Shown here: piece by piece, positions 43,621 to 53,446 of the stretch
Layout of the letters: every line of letters starts with the position of its first letter
Numbering within the stretch: the first letter of the stretch is position 1
Source of the DNA: JAQUGA01 sp964521105
GTDB taxonomy: Bacteria > Bacteroidota > Bacteroidia > Bacteroidales > WCHB1-69
Assembly (NCBI GenBank): GCA_964521105.1
Contig: CAZFPO010000003.1
Span: forward strand, 1 to 64,000
DNA length: 64,000 bases
Direction: 5' to 3'
The notes under the pieces: generated by a model
Database searches by the model: none
What the model saw: the letters and a program-made list of their open reading frames with translations, nothing else
What the model was told of the DNA's origin: nothing
Made by a program: the position numbers and the translations under genes

Positions 43621-44889
43621 TTATTTGCAATAAAATTCAATCATTGCCTTAATCGACCTTTGACAAACCGGGCAAAACTTATTATAATCAATATCTTTCA
43701 TCGAGCAACTATTAACAGGGCGAAAAACCCCTTTTGCTTGATATCCGCCACCTTCAAAAACACCTACCTCGTTCCGAAATTTGTCAACTGGTGTTGGAAT
43801 AGGAATACCTTTCTTAATTAAATCTTTCCATTTTTTTTCAAAATTAACTAAGGTTGTAATATTTGGCTCCCATGGTTCAATGTTTAAAGGATAGTAATCT
43901 TCAACCGAAACTTCAGACGTATAATATTCATCTGCTAGACCCGAAATGGAGTGTCCAAGTTCGTGAGTCATTACAAAAGCAACATCTTCACAATCGATAC
44001 AAGTAGTGGCATAGAGATTATAAATACCACCGCCGCCATATTTTGATGTGTTGCACATTACTAATATCGCATCAAAAGGAGAATTTTGTGCAATATCGTT
44101 TAGTTTCCAAACCTCTTTTATCATTAAATACCTATCCGATTCAAGTGCATTAAAACTCGAATTTACTGCCGTTTTAACCTTAATATTTGATGATGGGTCA
44201 TTAATTCCCGACTCATCTGAAAAAACTAAAATACCAGTTATATTTATTTTGTTTTTTAACAAAGAATATGGTTCACAATTTATAAGATATGATGCTAATT
44301 TTTTAAAATCATTTCGCATTTTTTGTTCCTCTTGCTTAGAATATCCGTCGGGTACAATAACTAAATCGAAAGACTTTTCTGAATTTCCAGATGATAGAAT
44401 AGGAATTGATGAAAATTTAGGAGTTTGTTTTTGATTTAATATTTTATTTGAAAAATAGGATTGATGTTTTACTACAAATGAACCATTTTTTTTGCGATTT
44501 GAAATAATGATTTTAGCACTATTTTTTGGCATTGGAACATACAGGCTCATTTCGAACGTTTCGGTTTTAATTTTACTTTGAGGCGTATTTATCCATTCTT
44601 CAAATAAGCTACAAAAGCCTTTCGAAAAAATTAATTTATTAGTAGTTGAATCATAAACTTCAATTTTATGACTTCCGTATTCAAACAAGTCAATACTTGA
44701 ATTTATATTTTGGCTCATTTGAGGACAATTCCAGTAAGTTACTTTAACAATAGTATCGTTTAAGAAATTACCACTAAATAAAAAGTCTACTCTGAGGCTT
44801 TTATCTTTTATAAAAACCGATTCGTTTTGTCCGTACATTTTAATAAACATAAGACAAATAAGGAAAAACAACAATTTACCTTGTTTCAT
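43621..44889 (-). CDS. secreted M64-family metallopeptidase
   Basis: A zinc peptidase of the M64 (IgA peptidase) family. From the ATG at 44889 it has 422 residues: signal peptide (KLLFFLICLMFIKMYGQ), an N-terminal domain of about 160 residues, and the catalytic motif HELGHSISGLADEYY, where two His and the later Asp-Glu pair bind zinc. KDIDYNKFCPVCQRSIKAMIEFYC at the C terminus is also typical, with paired cysteines. An upstream ATG at 44922 is rejected because it lies inside the ompH terminator. No sorting domain, so it is periplasmic or exported by another route. Substrate unknown; IgA is one family substrate only. Confidence 0.9.
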   Translation of the reverse strand: MKQGKLLFFLICLMFIKMYGQNESVFIKDKSLRVDFLFSGNFLNDTIVKVTYWNCPQMSQNINSSIDLFEYGSHKIEVYDSTTNKLIFSKGFCSLFEEWINTPQSKIKTETFEMSLYVPMPKNSAKIIISNRKKNGSFVVKHQSYFSNKILNQKQTPKFSSIPILSSGNSEKSFDLVIVPDGYSKQEEQKMRNDFKKLASYLINCEPYSLLKNKINITGILVFSDESGINDPSSNIKVKTAVNSSFNALESDRYLMIKEVWKLNDIAQNSPFDAILVMCNTSKYGGGGIYNLYATTCIDCEDVAFVMTHELGHSISGLADEYYTSEVSVEDYYPLNIEPWEPNITTLVNFEKKWKDLIKKGIPIPTPVDKFRNEVGVFEGGGYQAKGVFRPVNSCSMKDIDYNKFCPVCQRSIKAMIEFYCK

Positions 44890-44893
44890 ACTT

Positions 44894-44919
44894 AAAAAAA
44901 AGGTGAGCCTAAACTCACC
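44894..44919 (-). terminator. intrinsic terminator of the second ompH gene
   Basis: GGTGAG / CTCACC stem with a 6-nt loop followed on the minus strand by eight T, eight bases past the ompH stop codon. It also decides the start of the M64 gene. Confidence 0.85.
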
Positions 44920-44926
44920 CATTAAA

Positions 44927-45439
44927 TTATTTTATACCTAATTTTTTCTTTACGAGAGCCATGATGTCATCGCTGTTTTCATAATAAAGCAAAACCCCAA
45001 CCGAAGAATCGAAAACATAGGTGTAGCCATTTTCTTTTGCTGTTTCTTCAATTGCTTTTTTAGCTTTATCAATGATAGGTTGAATAAGTTCTTTTTCTTT
45101 TTCTTGCAAATCCTTTTGAGCCGATGTTTGGAAAGCTTCAATACGGGCTTGTAAATCTTGAAGTTCTTTCATTTTGGTTTGTTGGATTAACTGCGACATA
45201 GTAGCTTGATTGGAAACATAGTCATTATATTTGTTTTCAAGTTCGGTTTGCATGGCAGTAATTTGTTTTTCGAGAGTTTTTGAGTAGTTTTCAAGAATTT
45301 TTTGAGCAGAATCTCTTCCGGGCATTTGTTTTAACAACTCCATTGAGTCGATATGGCCTAGTTTTATTTTGGTTTGAGCAAAGGTGTTAACTCCTACAAA
45401 TAATGCGAGAAGTGCAAGGATAATAATTCGTTTTTTCAT
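44927..45439 (-). CDS. OmpH/Skp-family periplasmic chaperone (copy 2)
   Basis: A 170-residue periplasmic chaperone for outer-membrane proteins. Signal peptide (IIILALLALFVGVNTFAQ), N-terminal strand KIKLGHIDSMELLKQMPG, then a long charged coiled coil (residues 45-135, the Skp tentacles), and the C-terminal YTYVFDSSVGVLLYYENSDDI. Length is typical. It follows the other ompH by 99 bases, with a terminator between and a -7 box (minus-strand TATATTTG, 45465-45472), so it is transcribed at least partly alone. Confidence 0.92.
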   Translation of the reverse strand: MKKRIIILALLALFVGVNTFAQTKIKLGHIDSMELLKQMPGRDSAQKILENYSKTLEKQITAMQTELENKYNDYVSNQATMSQLIQQTKMKELQDLQARIEAFQTSAQKDLQEKEKELIQPIIDKAKKAIEETAKENGYTYVFDSSVGVLLYYENSDDIMALVKKKLGIK

Positions 45440-45494
45440 TCTAATAATGTTAGGTTTTAAAGTGCAAATATAATATAATATTAATGTATAAAAA

Positions 45495-45531
45495 AAAACA
45501 AGGTTTTAAAAAAGTTTAAAACCTTGTTTTT
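45495..45531 (-). terminator. intrinsic terminator between the two ompH genes
   Basis: A stem of about 12 bp around CAAGGTTTTAAA / TTTAAAACCTTG with A and T runs at the ends, four bases past the stop of the first ompH. Confidence 0.85.
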
Positions 45532-45538
45532 GATTTAA

Positions 45539-46126
45539 TTATTTTGATTTAGGTGTTGTTGTTTTAGGTTGAGTTGTATTTGTATTATTTTGGTTGTTTG
45601 TTTTATTATCTTGAGGTGAAATTCCTAGTTTTTCTAAAATTTCATCGCTAATATCAAGTTTTGAATCGGCATAGATAATTGTTAAAGCACCTGCTTTGTC
45701 GAAAATGAATGAATAGTTTTTTCCTCGTGCAAATTCTTCAATGGCATTAAAAACTTTATCTTGGATAGGTTTAATTAATTCCTGACGTTTTTTAAATAAA
45801 TCGCCGTTATTTCCAAAACGTTTTTTTTGGAGTTCTTTAGCATCTTTTTCGGCGTTAATAATTTCCTCTTCTCTTTTTTTCTTCATATCTTCGGGAAGAA
45901 GTACCGCATCGGCTTGAAATTTTTTATACATTTGGTCGATTTCGGTAAATTTTTTCTCAATTTCCTTTTGCCAATCGATCGCCAGTTTATCTAATTCGGC
46001 TTGAGCACCTTTGTACTCGGGCATATTGTCGAGAATATATTGAGTATCAACGTAGGCATATTTTTGTGCATTTGCCTGAAATGAAACCAAAAATGCAATA
46101 ATACTAGTTAAAATTAATTTCTTCAT
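45539..46126 (-). CDS. OmpH/Skp-family periplasmic chaperone (copy 1)
   Basis: A 195-residue paralogue of the next gene: signal peptide (LILTSIIAFLVSFQANAQ), YAYVDTQYILDNMPEYKGAQAELDKLA, a charged coiled coil, and YSFIFDKAGALTIIYADSKLDISDEIL. It differs by a low-complexity tail of about 25 residues rich in Asn, Thr and Lys (NKTNNQNNTNTTQPKTTTPK). It lies 74 bases after bamA, so it is the last gene of the barrel / uppS / bamA operon before the terminator. Confidence 0.93.
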   Translation of the reverse strand: MKKLILTSIIAFLVSFQANAQKYAYVDTQYILDNMPEYKGAQAELDKLAIDWQKEIEKKFTEIDQMYKKFQADAVLLPEDMKKKREEEIINAEKDAKELQKKRFGNNGDLFKKRQELIKPIQDKVFNAIEEFARGKNYSFIFDKAGALTIIYADSKLDISDEILEKLGISPQDNKTNNQNNTNTTQPKTTTPKSK

Positions 46127-46200
46127 AAGAACCTCCGTTATTTTGTTAATTGATTTATTTTTTAAATGAACGCTCTAACCGTGCAAAAAACATACCACGA

Positions 46201-48831
46201 CTAATCGATTGATTGATTAATTGAAAAATGGAATTGACCTTTGTTAGCACCCGGTATACCTGGAACCGCATCAAAACCGTATCCCCAGTCGAGACCTAAG
46301 ACTCCAAACATTGGCAAAAACACTCTTACCCCAAAGCCAGCCGATTTATACATTTTAAATGGACTAAACTGATTAAACGACGACCAAGTGTTTCCCGATT
46401 CAACAAAACTTAATAGATAAATGGTTGCCGATGGATTTAACGAAACTGGATAGCGAATTTCGGCGGTATATTTTGTAAACATTGAAGCGCCAATATATCC
46501 ACTTGACCCAGTTGGAGTTAATGTATTATTTCCGTATCCACGCATACCAATTAATTCGCGACCATCTAGTGCAAAACCCGACAAACCATCGCCACCTAAA
46601 TAAAAACGCTCGAAAGGCGAAACTCCAATATTTGTATTATAAGTTCCTAAATAACCAAACCGAAAACGCAAACTTGCCACAAAATTATCAACGATGTTTG
46701 TATACCATGAAGCATTAAATTTCCATTTGTGATATTCTAACCAGCGATATTTATCTTGGTCGGTAAGGGTTGAATAATCGTCAATATTTTTTAATAACGA
46801 ATAGGGTGGTGTAAGCTGCAACGACAATCCAATTTCCGATCCTTTTCGAGGAAAAATTGGAGCGTCAATAGAGTTTCTGCTGAGGGAAACAGTATAACTT
46901 ACATTGTTTGAATAGCCATTACTGAAACTAAATATTGACGTGTAATTATTTAACACATAGTTTTGAAAACTTACACCTTGACTTAAAATAAAAAAATCAT
47001 CGGGCCATTTTAAACGTTGAGCAAGGCTAACCGAAACACCATTTATATCAATAGATTGTCGTTTTGCATCGGTACGTTTTAAACCATTACTTTGAACTGA
47101 GTGATACGCTGAAACACTAAACGCATTCGGTTTTTTTCCACCAAGCCAAGGTTCGGTAAAAGAAGCACTATACGATTGATACCAAGTACCATTTGATTGA
47201 GCACGAATGCTTATTTTTTGACCATCACCGGTAGGAATTGGACGCCATGCACCTTTTTTAAATAATTTTTTGCTCGAAAAATTATTAAACGAAACACCAA
47301 TTGTTCCAACAACCATACCTGCACCCCAACCTCCAGAAAGCTCTAATTGGTCGGAAGAAGTTTCTTCAACCGTATATTCAATATCTACAGTGCCGTCAAC
47401 TGGATTTGGTTTAGGGTTAATTCCAATTGTTTCCTGATTAAAATATCTAAGTTGAGCCATTTCGCGTTGTGAACGAATAATATCAGCACGACTAAACAAC
47501 TCGCCAGGGATTGTTCTTAATTCGCGAATAATGACATGGTCATTTGTTCGAGTATTTCCAACAATGGTTATTTTATTTATTCGAGCTTGTTTTCCTTCGT
47601 TAATTCTAATATCAATATCAATAGAATCATTTTCGACATTAACCTCAACAGGATTTGCAGAGAAAAACAAATATCCATCGTCTAAATAAAGCGAATAAAC
47701 GTCTGACCCATTTGGATTATACATTAAATTCGACTCCATTGTTTTATGGTCGTAAACATCACCTTTTTTTATTCCTAAAATTTGGGTTAAATAGGCGTCG
47801 GTATATTTTGTATTGCCCACCCAATTAATATTTCGAAAATAAAATTTATTTCCCTCTTCTACTTTAATTCCAATATTCATCGACCGATTTGAAACCTTAT
47901 AAAATGTGTCGGAAACAATGCGAGCATCGCGATATCCTTTTGAATTGTAGTAAGTTAAAAGAGCTCGTTTATCGGTTTCGTAATCTTCCATAATAAATTT
48001 TGAAGATTTGAAAATTCTAAGTTTAACTCGTTCTGAAAAATAGTCGACGAAAATATCGGGCAATTCCTGTTTTCGATATTCGCTAAAATTTTTCACCACG
48101 TGAACCAAAAATGTATCAATTTTTTCGAGTGGATAAAATCGCAATTGCTCCTTAGTTTCTTTAAATGAACTTATTAGTTTTGATTTTTGGATTCCATTAT
48201 TGCCCTCGAAATAAATTTCGTTAATTTTTATTTTTTTATTTTTTGTAATATCAATAAATAAAGCCAGGCTATTAGCCAGAGTTGTGTCAATTTCCTGACG
48301 AATGTTTACTTCTACGTTAAAAAAACCTTTATTTTTGAATCGCTTTAAAATTAGGTTTTTAGTATTAACTATTAAATGTTCGGTAACTACATCGCCTCTG
48401 TTTAATTTAATATCTTCTCTAATTTCATCGGCTTCAACTTTACGAACACCCACAATAGAGAAGCGAGATAATCGAGGTCGTTCAACCAAGTAAAAATTAA
48501 TAAAAATTAAGTTTCCTTCAATTTTTGAAACAGAAACGCTAACGTCATCAAACAGGTCCTGACTCCAAAGTTTTTGAATGGCATCGGAAATTTTTTCTCC
48601 TGGAACACGAATTTTATCACCTACCGAAATTCCAGTGAGAGCAATAATTGAATTATGATCATAGTATTTTACGCCGCTTACCGTAATTCCGCCCACTTCG
48701 TACTCTTTTGGGTTAGAGTAATCGATATTAATTTCGTCGGAAGCACCAATTTGTATTTGAGTAAACGCAAGTTGAGGAATAAAAAAAACAAGAGCAAAAA
48801 AGGAAATAGTTAGTAATAATTTGATTTTCAT
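46201..48831 (-). CDS. bamA: outer-membrane protein assembly factor BamA
   Basis: Core of the Bam machine that folds barrels into the outer membrane. The 876 residues have a signal peptide (LLLTISFFALVFFIPQLAFTQ), five POTRA domains in the first half (first: YEVGGITVSGVKYYDHNSIIALTGISVGDKI), and the C-terminal 16-strand barrel with the conserved FERFYLGGDGLSGF and RGYGNNTL pair (lid-lock region). It ends GQFHFSINQSID rather than in Phe, slightly unusual. Longer than E. coli BamA, as in other Bacteroidota. 40-base gap after uppS and 74 bases before ompH. Confidence 0.95.
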   Translation of the reverse strand: MKIKLLLTISFFALVFFIPQLAFTQIQIGASDEINIDYSNPKEYEVGGITVSGVKYYDHNSIIALTGISVGDKIRVPGEKISDAIQKLWSQDLFDDVSVSVSKIEGNLIFINFYLVERPRLSRFSIVGVRKVEADEIREDIKLNRGDVVTEHLIVNTKNLILKRFKNKGFFNVEVNIRQEIDTTLANSLALFIDITKNKKIKINEIYFEGNNGIQKSKLISSFKETKEQLRFYPLEKIDTFLVHVVKNFSEYRKQELPDIFVDYFSERVKLRIFKSSKFIMEDYETDKRALLTYYNSKGYRDARIVSDTFYKVSNRSMNIGIKVEEGNKFYFRNINWVGNTKYTDAYLTQILGIKKGDVYDHKTMESNLMYNPNGSDVYSLYLDDGYLFFSANPVEVNVENDSIDIDIRINEGKQARINKITIVGNTRTNDHVIIRELRTIPGELFSRADIIRSQREMAQLRYFNQETIGINPKPNPVDGTVDIEYTVEETSSDQLELSGGWGAGMVVGTIGVSFNNFSSKKLFKKGAWRPIPTGDGQKISIRAQSNGTWYQSYSASFTEPWLGGKKPNAFSVSAYHSVQSNGLKRTDAKRQSIDINGVSVSLAQRLKWPDDFFILSQGVSFQNYVLNNYTSIFSFSNGYSNNVSYTVSLSRNSIDAPIFPRKGSEIGLSLQLTPPYSLLKNIDDYSTLTDQDKYRWLEYHKWKFNASWYTNIVDNFVASLRFRFGYLGTYNTNIGVSPFERFYLGGDGLSGFALDGRELIGMRGYGNNTLTPTGSSGYIGASMFTKYTAEIRYPVSLNPSATIYLLSFVESGNTWSSFNQFSPFKMYKSAGFGVRVFLPMFGVLGLDWGYGFDAVPGIPGANKGQFHFSINQSID

Positions 48832-48871
48832 AGTTAACGGTTTTCAAATATCAATTGGCAAATGTATTAAA

Positions 48872-49621
48872 TTATTGTTCATCATGAATTTGTTTGCCAG
48901 TTTTTCCAAATCGGCGTTCACGATGTTGAAAATCAAAAATTGTTTCAAAAAAAGACTCTTTATTAAAGTCGGGCCAAAGGGTTGAAACAAAAGCAAACTC
49001 GCTATAAGAAGCCTGCCACATTAAAAAATTACTAAGACGTTTTTCGCCACTAGTTCTAATTATTAACTCTGGGTCGGGCATAAATGAGGTAGAAAGATTC
49101 TCGGAAATGGTTTTTTCGGAAATATTTTCAATTAGTATTTCACTATTTTTAACTTTTTCAGCAATGGTTTTCATTGCTTCGGTTATTTCCCATCTAGAGC
49201 TGTAGCTTAATGCAATTACCACGGATAAACCGGTACAATTTTTCGACCTATCAACAATATTATTTAATTGAAGCAGTGTGTTTTTATGTAAACGATTAAT
49301 ATCCCCAATAGTCATTATACGGATATTATTTTTAATGAGTTCTTCGGATTCTTTTTCGATAGAATGAACCATTAGTTCCATCAGCATATCTACCTCTTCT
49401 TTGGGGCGATTCCAATTTTCGGTTGAAAAAGCATACAATGTTAAGTATTTAACTCCAATTTCAGCCGCCGCTTCAATAACTTGTCGAACGGATTCAACTC
49501 CTTGTTGATGACCAAACGTACGATGTTTTCCTTGTTGTTCTGCCCACCTGCCATTACCGTCCATAATAATAGCAATGTGCTGTGGTATTTTTTTTATATT
49601 GATTTTTTCTTTAAAACTCAT
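48872..49621 (-). CDS. uppS: undecaprenyl diphosphate synthase (isoprenyl transferase)
   Basis: Adds isopentenyl units to farnesyl-PP to give the C55 carrier lipid for peptidoglycan and LPS. The 249 residues have the catalytic Asp21 in HIAIIMDGNGRWAEQQGKHRTFGHQQGVE, LTLYAFSTENWNRPKEEVDMLM, and the C-terminal PDPELIIRTSGEKRLSNFLMWQASYSEFAF. Normal length. It sits between the DUF6089 pair and bamA, a conserved order in this phylum. Confidence 0.96.
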   Translation of the reverse strand: MSFKEKINIKKIPQHIAIIMDGNGRWAEQQGKHRTFGHQQGVESVRQVIEAAAEIGVKYLTLYAFSTENWNRPKEEVDMLMELMVHSIEKESEELIKNNIRIMTIGDINRLHKNTLLQLNNIVDRSKNCTGLSVVIALSYSSRWEITEAMKTIAEKVKNSEILIENISEKTISENLSTSFMPDPELIIRTSGEKRLSNFLMWQASYSEFAFVSTLWPDFNKESFFETIFDFQHRERRFGKTGKQIHDEQ

Positions 49622-49655
49622 ACCTCAGAAACGTAATAAGAATAAGATTATTATT

Positions 49656-50504
49656 TTATCTTTTTTTACCAATCCTTTTAGATTTGTAAGTAGATTTTTG
49701 ATAGGCACCACAACTTTGAGCCCCTTCAAAAATTTTAAAAGTAAGCCACAAACCGGTGTAATTATACCAGTCTTTAGTTTTAGAATTTCCGCGAGCACTA
49801 CCCTCGACATGCTTAACAACGCTTCTGTCGGCTATTTCGGCAACTTTGGGTGAACGCTTTATAAACAACAAATCATTATCTGCATAAGTGCCACCAATAT
49901 CATCGATATAATCGGTCCATGTTTTACGCATTCCCCATTCTAAACCAACCGAAAAGTTTTTCAAAAAATTAACTTTAAGACCTAACCCAAACGGCATACT
50001 TACACTAGTTAAAGAATAGTAATCCTTGGTTGGATATTTTGCCAAACCTTGTCCTTCGGTACCTAAAGGTTGCAAGTCGTACCAATGATTATCGAGTTGT
50101 GCTTGAGGATTAAATGAAAAAGCAGAAACACCAACAAACATATAAGGTGAAAAGAAATTCTTTCCTTTTTGTGTGTATAGATTGAAAAAGTTAAATTCTG
50201 CTTGAGCAGAAATTTCGGAAATTGGTGATCTAAAACTCAAATTTCGGACATTATTATAATTTGTTGCTTTATCACTGGCTTCTAACTGTCCGAATAAAGC
50301 ACTTACTTTTAGAGCCCAGCGGGGATTAAAATTATAGCGATACACTATTCCACCAGCGGAATTTGTATTGGTAAAGTGTTTTGCGGGATTTAAATCGCCT
50401 ATATAATAGGCTGTTCCAACAAAAATGCCCAACTCCGAACGCTGAGCAAAAGCAGAAATGCTTGTAAGAAATACTATTACAAGAATACTTATAATCTTTT
50501 TCAT
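49656..50504 (-). CDS. DUF6089-type outer-membrane beta-barrel protein (copy 2)
   Basis: A 282-residue exported barrel: signal peptide (IISILVIVFLTSISAFAQ), then SELGIFVGTAYYIGDLNPAKHF, the YRYNFNPRWALKVSALFGQLE strand pair, and NDLLFIKRSPKVAEI. It shares block-for-block similarity with the next gene (LRFxSPxxExSxQAEF, PLGTEGQGL, YGVG/FGLGLK, GMRxTWxDYxDD), so the two are tandem paralogues. The start is the ATG at 50504; the frame is open to a TTG at 50660 but that would overlap the upstream gene and hide the signal peptide. Function unknown; the cluster with uppS and bamA suggests envelope assembly. Confidence 0.85.
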   Translation of the reverse strand: MKKIISILVIVFLTSISAFAQRSELGIFVGTAYYIGDLNPAKHFTNTNSAGGIVYRYNFNPRWALKVSALFGQLEASDKATNYNNVRNLSFRSPISEISAQAEFNFFNLYTQKGKNFFSPYMFVGVSAFSFNPQAQLDNHWYDLQPLGTEGQGLAKYPTKDYYSLTSVSMPFGLGLKVNFLKNFSVGLEWGMRKTWTDYIDDIGGTYADNDLLFIKRSPKVAEIADRSVVKHVEGSARGNSKTKDWYNYTGLWLTFKIFEGAQSCGAYQKSTYKSKRIGKKR

Positions 50505-50526
50505 TGTAATTGAGTTTTGTCGTTTT

Positions 50527-51438
50527 CTAATATTGGAACGAACAAATATTGGCAGTTGTTTTAAAAAGATTGATATAAAGTGTAAATTGAGCAAACATGT
50601 ATGAGTCTTTGTTTGATGGATTACCTCTTTGTTCACCTGGGCGAGTAGAATAAACAGCAATAGGGTCGGTTAAATCGGCAGGATTTGAAAAATATGCAGC
50701 CACATCGCCTTTAACACTACGTATTTTGTTCACGTCAAAATAAGTTGTACTAACATCATCCATATAATCCGATGAAGTCCATCGCATTCCGTATTCAAAA
50801 CCTAAACTATATCTTCTGTTAAGGTCGTATTTTACACCAACACCATAGGGAAAAGTAAAGGCAATTTTTGAATATGGTTTACGGGTATCAACTAAACCTT
50901 GTCCTTCGGTACCAAGAGGTTGTAATTCAACCCAAGAACCATCGGTATATTTTCCTTTCGGATTTGTATAAGCACCGCCAATTCCCATAAAAACATAACT
51001 GGTAATGGGCACGCGATTGGTTTTTCTACGACCCCATTGTTTACCAACGTTTTGCATAGTTAAATAAAACTCCGCTTGTCCTGATACTTCAACTAATATT
51101 GAACGAAAATGTAAATTACGAACATTTCTATTAACTTGAGCTGTCCAAACATCGTCTCCACCTATCCATCCAAAATAGCCATTTGCTTTTAAGTTTAATC
51201 GTTCTAAAAGGCGATAGCTGAAACCTGCACCCATTATAGCACGGGTAGATTGAAGGTCAAAATCTTTTAATCCAAATGAGCCAATATCTTTAGATCCACC
51301 TAAATCACCTAAAAAATTTGAACCTCCTAAATGTACTGTTATAAATGAACGATTTTTCTTCCATCTTTGTGCATTTGCCTGATTATATAATCCAAGCACA
51401 AAAACAATTAGAACCGTGATTTTAAGCCAATTTTTCAT
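50527..51438 (-). CDS. DUF6089-type outer-membrane beta-barrel protein (copy 1)
   Basis: A 303-residue exported barrel with signal peptide (ITVLIVFVLGLYNQANAQ), FITVHLGGSNFLGDLGG, SYRLLERLNLKANGYFGWIGGDD, the PLGTEGQGLVDTRKPYSKIAF segment and GMRWTSSDYMDDVS. Paralogue of the following gene (22-bp gap). It is the first gene of an operon that reads DUF6089, DUF6089, uppS, bamA, ompH. A -7-like box (minus-strand TATATTTG, 51492-51499) lies upstream. Specific role not known. Confidence 0.85.
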   Translation of the reverse strand: MKNWLKITVLIVFVLGLYNQANAQRWKKNRSFITVHLGGSNFLGDLGGSKDIGSFGLKDFDLQSTRAIMGAGFSYRLLERLNLKANGYFGWIGGDDVWTAQVNRNVRNLHFRSILVEVSGQAEFYLTMQNVGKQWGRRKTNRVPITSYVFMGIGGAYTNPKGKYTDGSWVELQPLGTEGQGLVDTRKPYSKIAFTFPYGVGVKYDLNRRYSLGFEYGMRWTSSDYMDDVSTTYFDVNKIRSVKGDVAAYFSNPADLTDPIAVYSTRPGEQRGNPSNKDSYMFAQFTLYINLFKTTANICSFQY

Positions 51439-51593
51439 ATTAATATCTTAATTATCAAGTAAAAACTCTCTGTAAAAACGTACAAAATAAGCAAATATAA
51501 TCCAATAATCCAAGTTTTTATATAAAATATTTGTGTTAATTCCTCAAAATAGCATATAAAATTGAAAAAAAATGGTCGTATTTAATTAATTTA

Positions 51594-51601
51594 TACTTTT
51601 G
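51594..51601 (+). promoter_or_regulatory. -7 box of the YgiQ gene
   Basis: TACTTTTG matches TAnnTTTG and lies 25 bp before the ATG at 51626. It overlaps the TTG at 51599 that would extend the frame, which excludes that TTG as a start. No good -33 box. Confidence 0.55.
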
Positions 51602-51625
51602 CAAACTTCACAATTATACGCTAAT

Positions 51626-53446
51626 ATGCCAAATTGGTTACCAATTACCTTAAAAGAATTTGAAAAATTAGGATGGACACAAGCAGATGTTATATTAATT
51701 AGTGGTGATGCTTATGTTGACCACCCTTCTTTTGGTGCTGCTATCATTGGAAGATGGATAGAGTTTTTAGGTTATAAAGTAGCAATTATACCTCAACCAA
51801 ATTGGCGAGATGACTTACGCGATTTTAGAAAATTTGGGGCTCCAAAACTCTTTTTTGGCGTAACATCGGGCAATATGGATTCGATGGTTAATCATTATAC
51901 TGCGTTTAAACGACTACGTTCGGATGATGCCTATACTCCGGGCGGAATTGCTGGGTTTAGACCCGATTATGCCACCGAAGTTTATACTAAAATTTTAAAA
52001 TCACTTTATCCCGAAGTTCCAGTTATAATTGGAGGAGTTGAGGCATCGATGCGAAGATTAACACATTACGACTATTGGTCTGATTCGATAAAACCATCAA
52101 TTTTAGAAAGTAGTGGTGCCGACATGCTTGTATATGGAATGGGTGAGATTACCATAAAAAACATTTTAGAAAAACTTTCTAAAGGGATTTCCATAAATGA
52201 AATAAACGACCTCCCTCAAACCGCTATAATTAGGCATAAATCAAAACTTGAAAAATACACTAATTTTATTTCACTACCTTCCAATGAAGCATGTTTTAAA
52301 TCAAAACAAGAATTTGCAAAATCATTCACTTTGTTTGAAACAGAAAGTCATAAATTGAATGCCAAGGGATTAATTCAACCACATGGTGATTTTGCAGTAG
52401 TAGTAAATCCACCTTTGCCACCACCGAGTGAAAAAGAGATGGATTCGTTTTACGATTTATCGTTCACTCGCTTACCTCATCCAAAATATTTAAAAAGAGG
52501 CATCATTCCAGCGTGGGAAATGATAAAAAATTCGATTACAATTCATCGAGGTTGTTTTGGTGGCTGCAGTTTTTGTGCTATTTCGGCACATCAAGGAAAA
52601 TTTATTTCAAGTCGTTCGGAAAATTCTATTTTAAATGAAATAGCAATAATTTCTGAAGATAAAAATTTTTCCGGTCATATTACCGATTTAGGTGGTCCTT
52701 CGGCAAATATGTTTAAAATGAAAGGATTAAACCTTGCTATTTGTGAAAAATGCAGTCGTCCATCCTGCTTGTTTCCAAACGTTTGCAAAAATCTTTGTAC
52801 CGATCATTCTTCTTTAATTCAATTGTATAAAAAATCGTCGGAAGTTAAGGGAATTAAAAAAATCACCATAGGAAGTGGAATTCGTTATGACTTATTTATT
52901 AATCGACCCGTGGAAGAAAATTTGAAATATAAGCATTTTGAATACTTTGAAACGTTGGTTAAAAATCATGTTTCGGGAAGATTAAAAGTAGCTCCAGAAA
53001 ATACAGAAGATAGTGTTTTGAAGTTAATGAGAAAACCCAGTATTTTATTATATGAAGCCTTAAACAAACAATTTTTAAAAATCAACTCCAAGTATAATTT
53101 GAATTATCAATTGATTCCATATTTAATATCAAATTATCCAGGTAGTAGTTTTGATGATTTGGTAAACATGACTTTATGGCTTAAAAAAAACGACATAAGG
53201 CCTGAGCAAATTCAAGATTTCACACCAACACCCATGACTTATTCAACCACTGTTTACTATTGTGGATTTGATCCATATACACATAAAAAAGTTAATATTT
53301 TAAAAGATGTAGGTGAACGAAAAAAAAATCAAATATTGTTTTTTTATTACAAAAAGGAAAATAAGCAAGCTATAACAAACATATTACTGAAGCATAACAG
53401 AGGGAATGTAATAAAAAAAATCACTACTGACCGATTAAAAGTTTAA
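51626..53446 (+). CDS. YgiQ-family radical SAM protein
   Basis: A 606-residue radical SAM protein of the YgiQ family, whose substrate is unknown. The N-terminal region (PNWLPITLKEFEKLGWTQADVILISGDAYVDHPSFGAAIIGRWIE) is the family signature. The 4Fe-4S motif is in HRGCFGGCSFCAISAHQGKFISSRS (CxxxCxxC, near residue 310), and TIGSGIRYDLF and GRLKVAPENTE follow in the TIM barrel. A second Cys set (CEKCSRPSCLFPNVCKNLC) is characteristic and may bind another cluster. ATG start chosen by the overlapping -7 box. Confidence 0.92.
   Translation: MPNWLPITLKEFEKLGWTQADVILISGDAYVDHPSFGAAIIGRWIEFLGYKVAIIPQPNWRDDLRDFRKFGAPKLFFGVTSGNMDSMVNHYTAFKRLRSDDAYTPGGIAGFRPDYATEVYTKILKSLYPEVPVIIGGVEASMRRLTHYDYWSDSIKPSILESSGADMLVYGMGEITIKNILEKLSKGISINEINDLPQTAIIRHKSKLEKYTNFISLPSNEACFKSKQEFAKSFTLFETESHKLNAKGLIQPHGDFAVVVNPPLPPPSEKEMDSFYDLSFTRLPHPKYLKRGIIPAWEMIKNSITIHRGCFGGCSFCAISAHQGKFISSRSENSILNEIAIISEDKNFSGHITDLGGPSANMFKMKGLNLAICEKCSRPSCLFPNVCKNLCTDHSSLIQLYKKSSEVKGIKKITIGSGIRYDLFINRPVEENLKYKHFEYFETLVKNHVSGRLKVAPENTEDSVLKLMRKPSILLYEALNKQFLKINSKYNLNYQLIPYLISNYPGSSFDDLVNMTLWLKKNDIRPEQIQDFTPTPMTYSTTVYYCGFDPYTHKKVNILKDVGERKKNQILFFYYKKENKQAITNILLKHNRGNVIKKITTDRLKV

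Noticed and set aside
44890..44922. Upstream ATG start for the M64 peptidase
   Set aside because: Lies within the ompH terminator hairpin, and would put charged residues ahead of the signal peptide.
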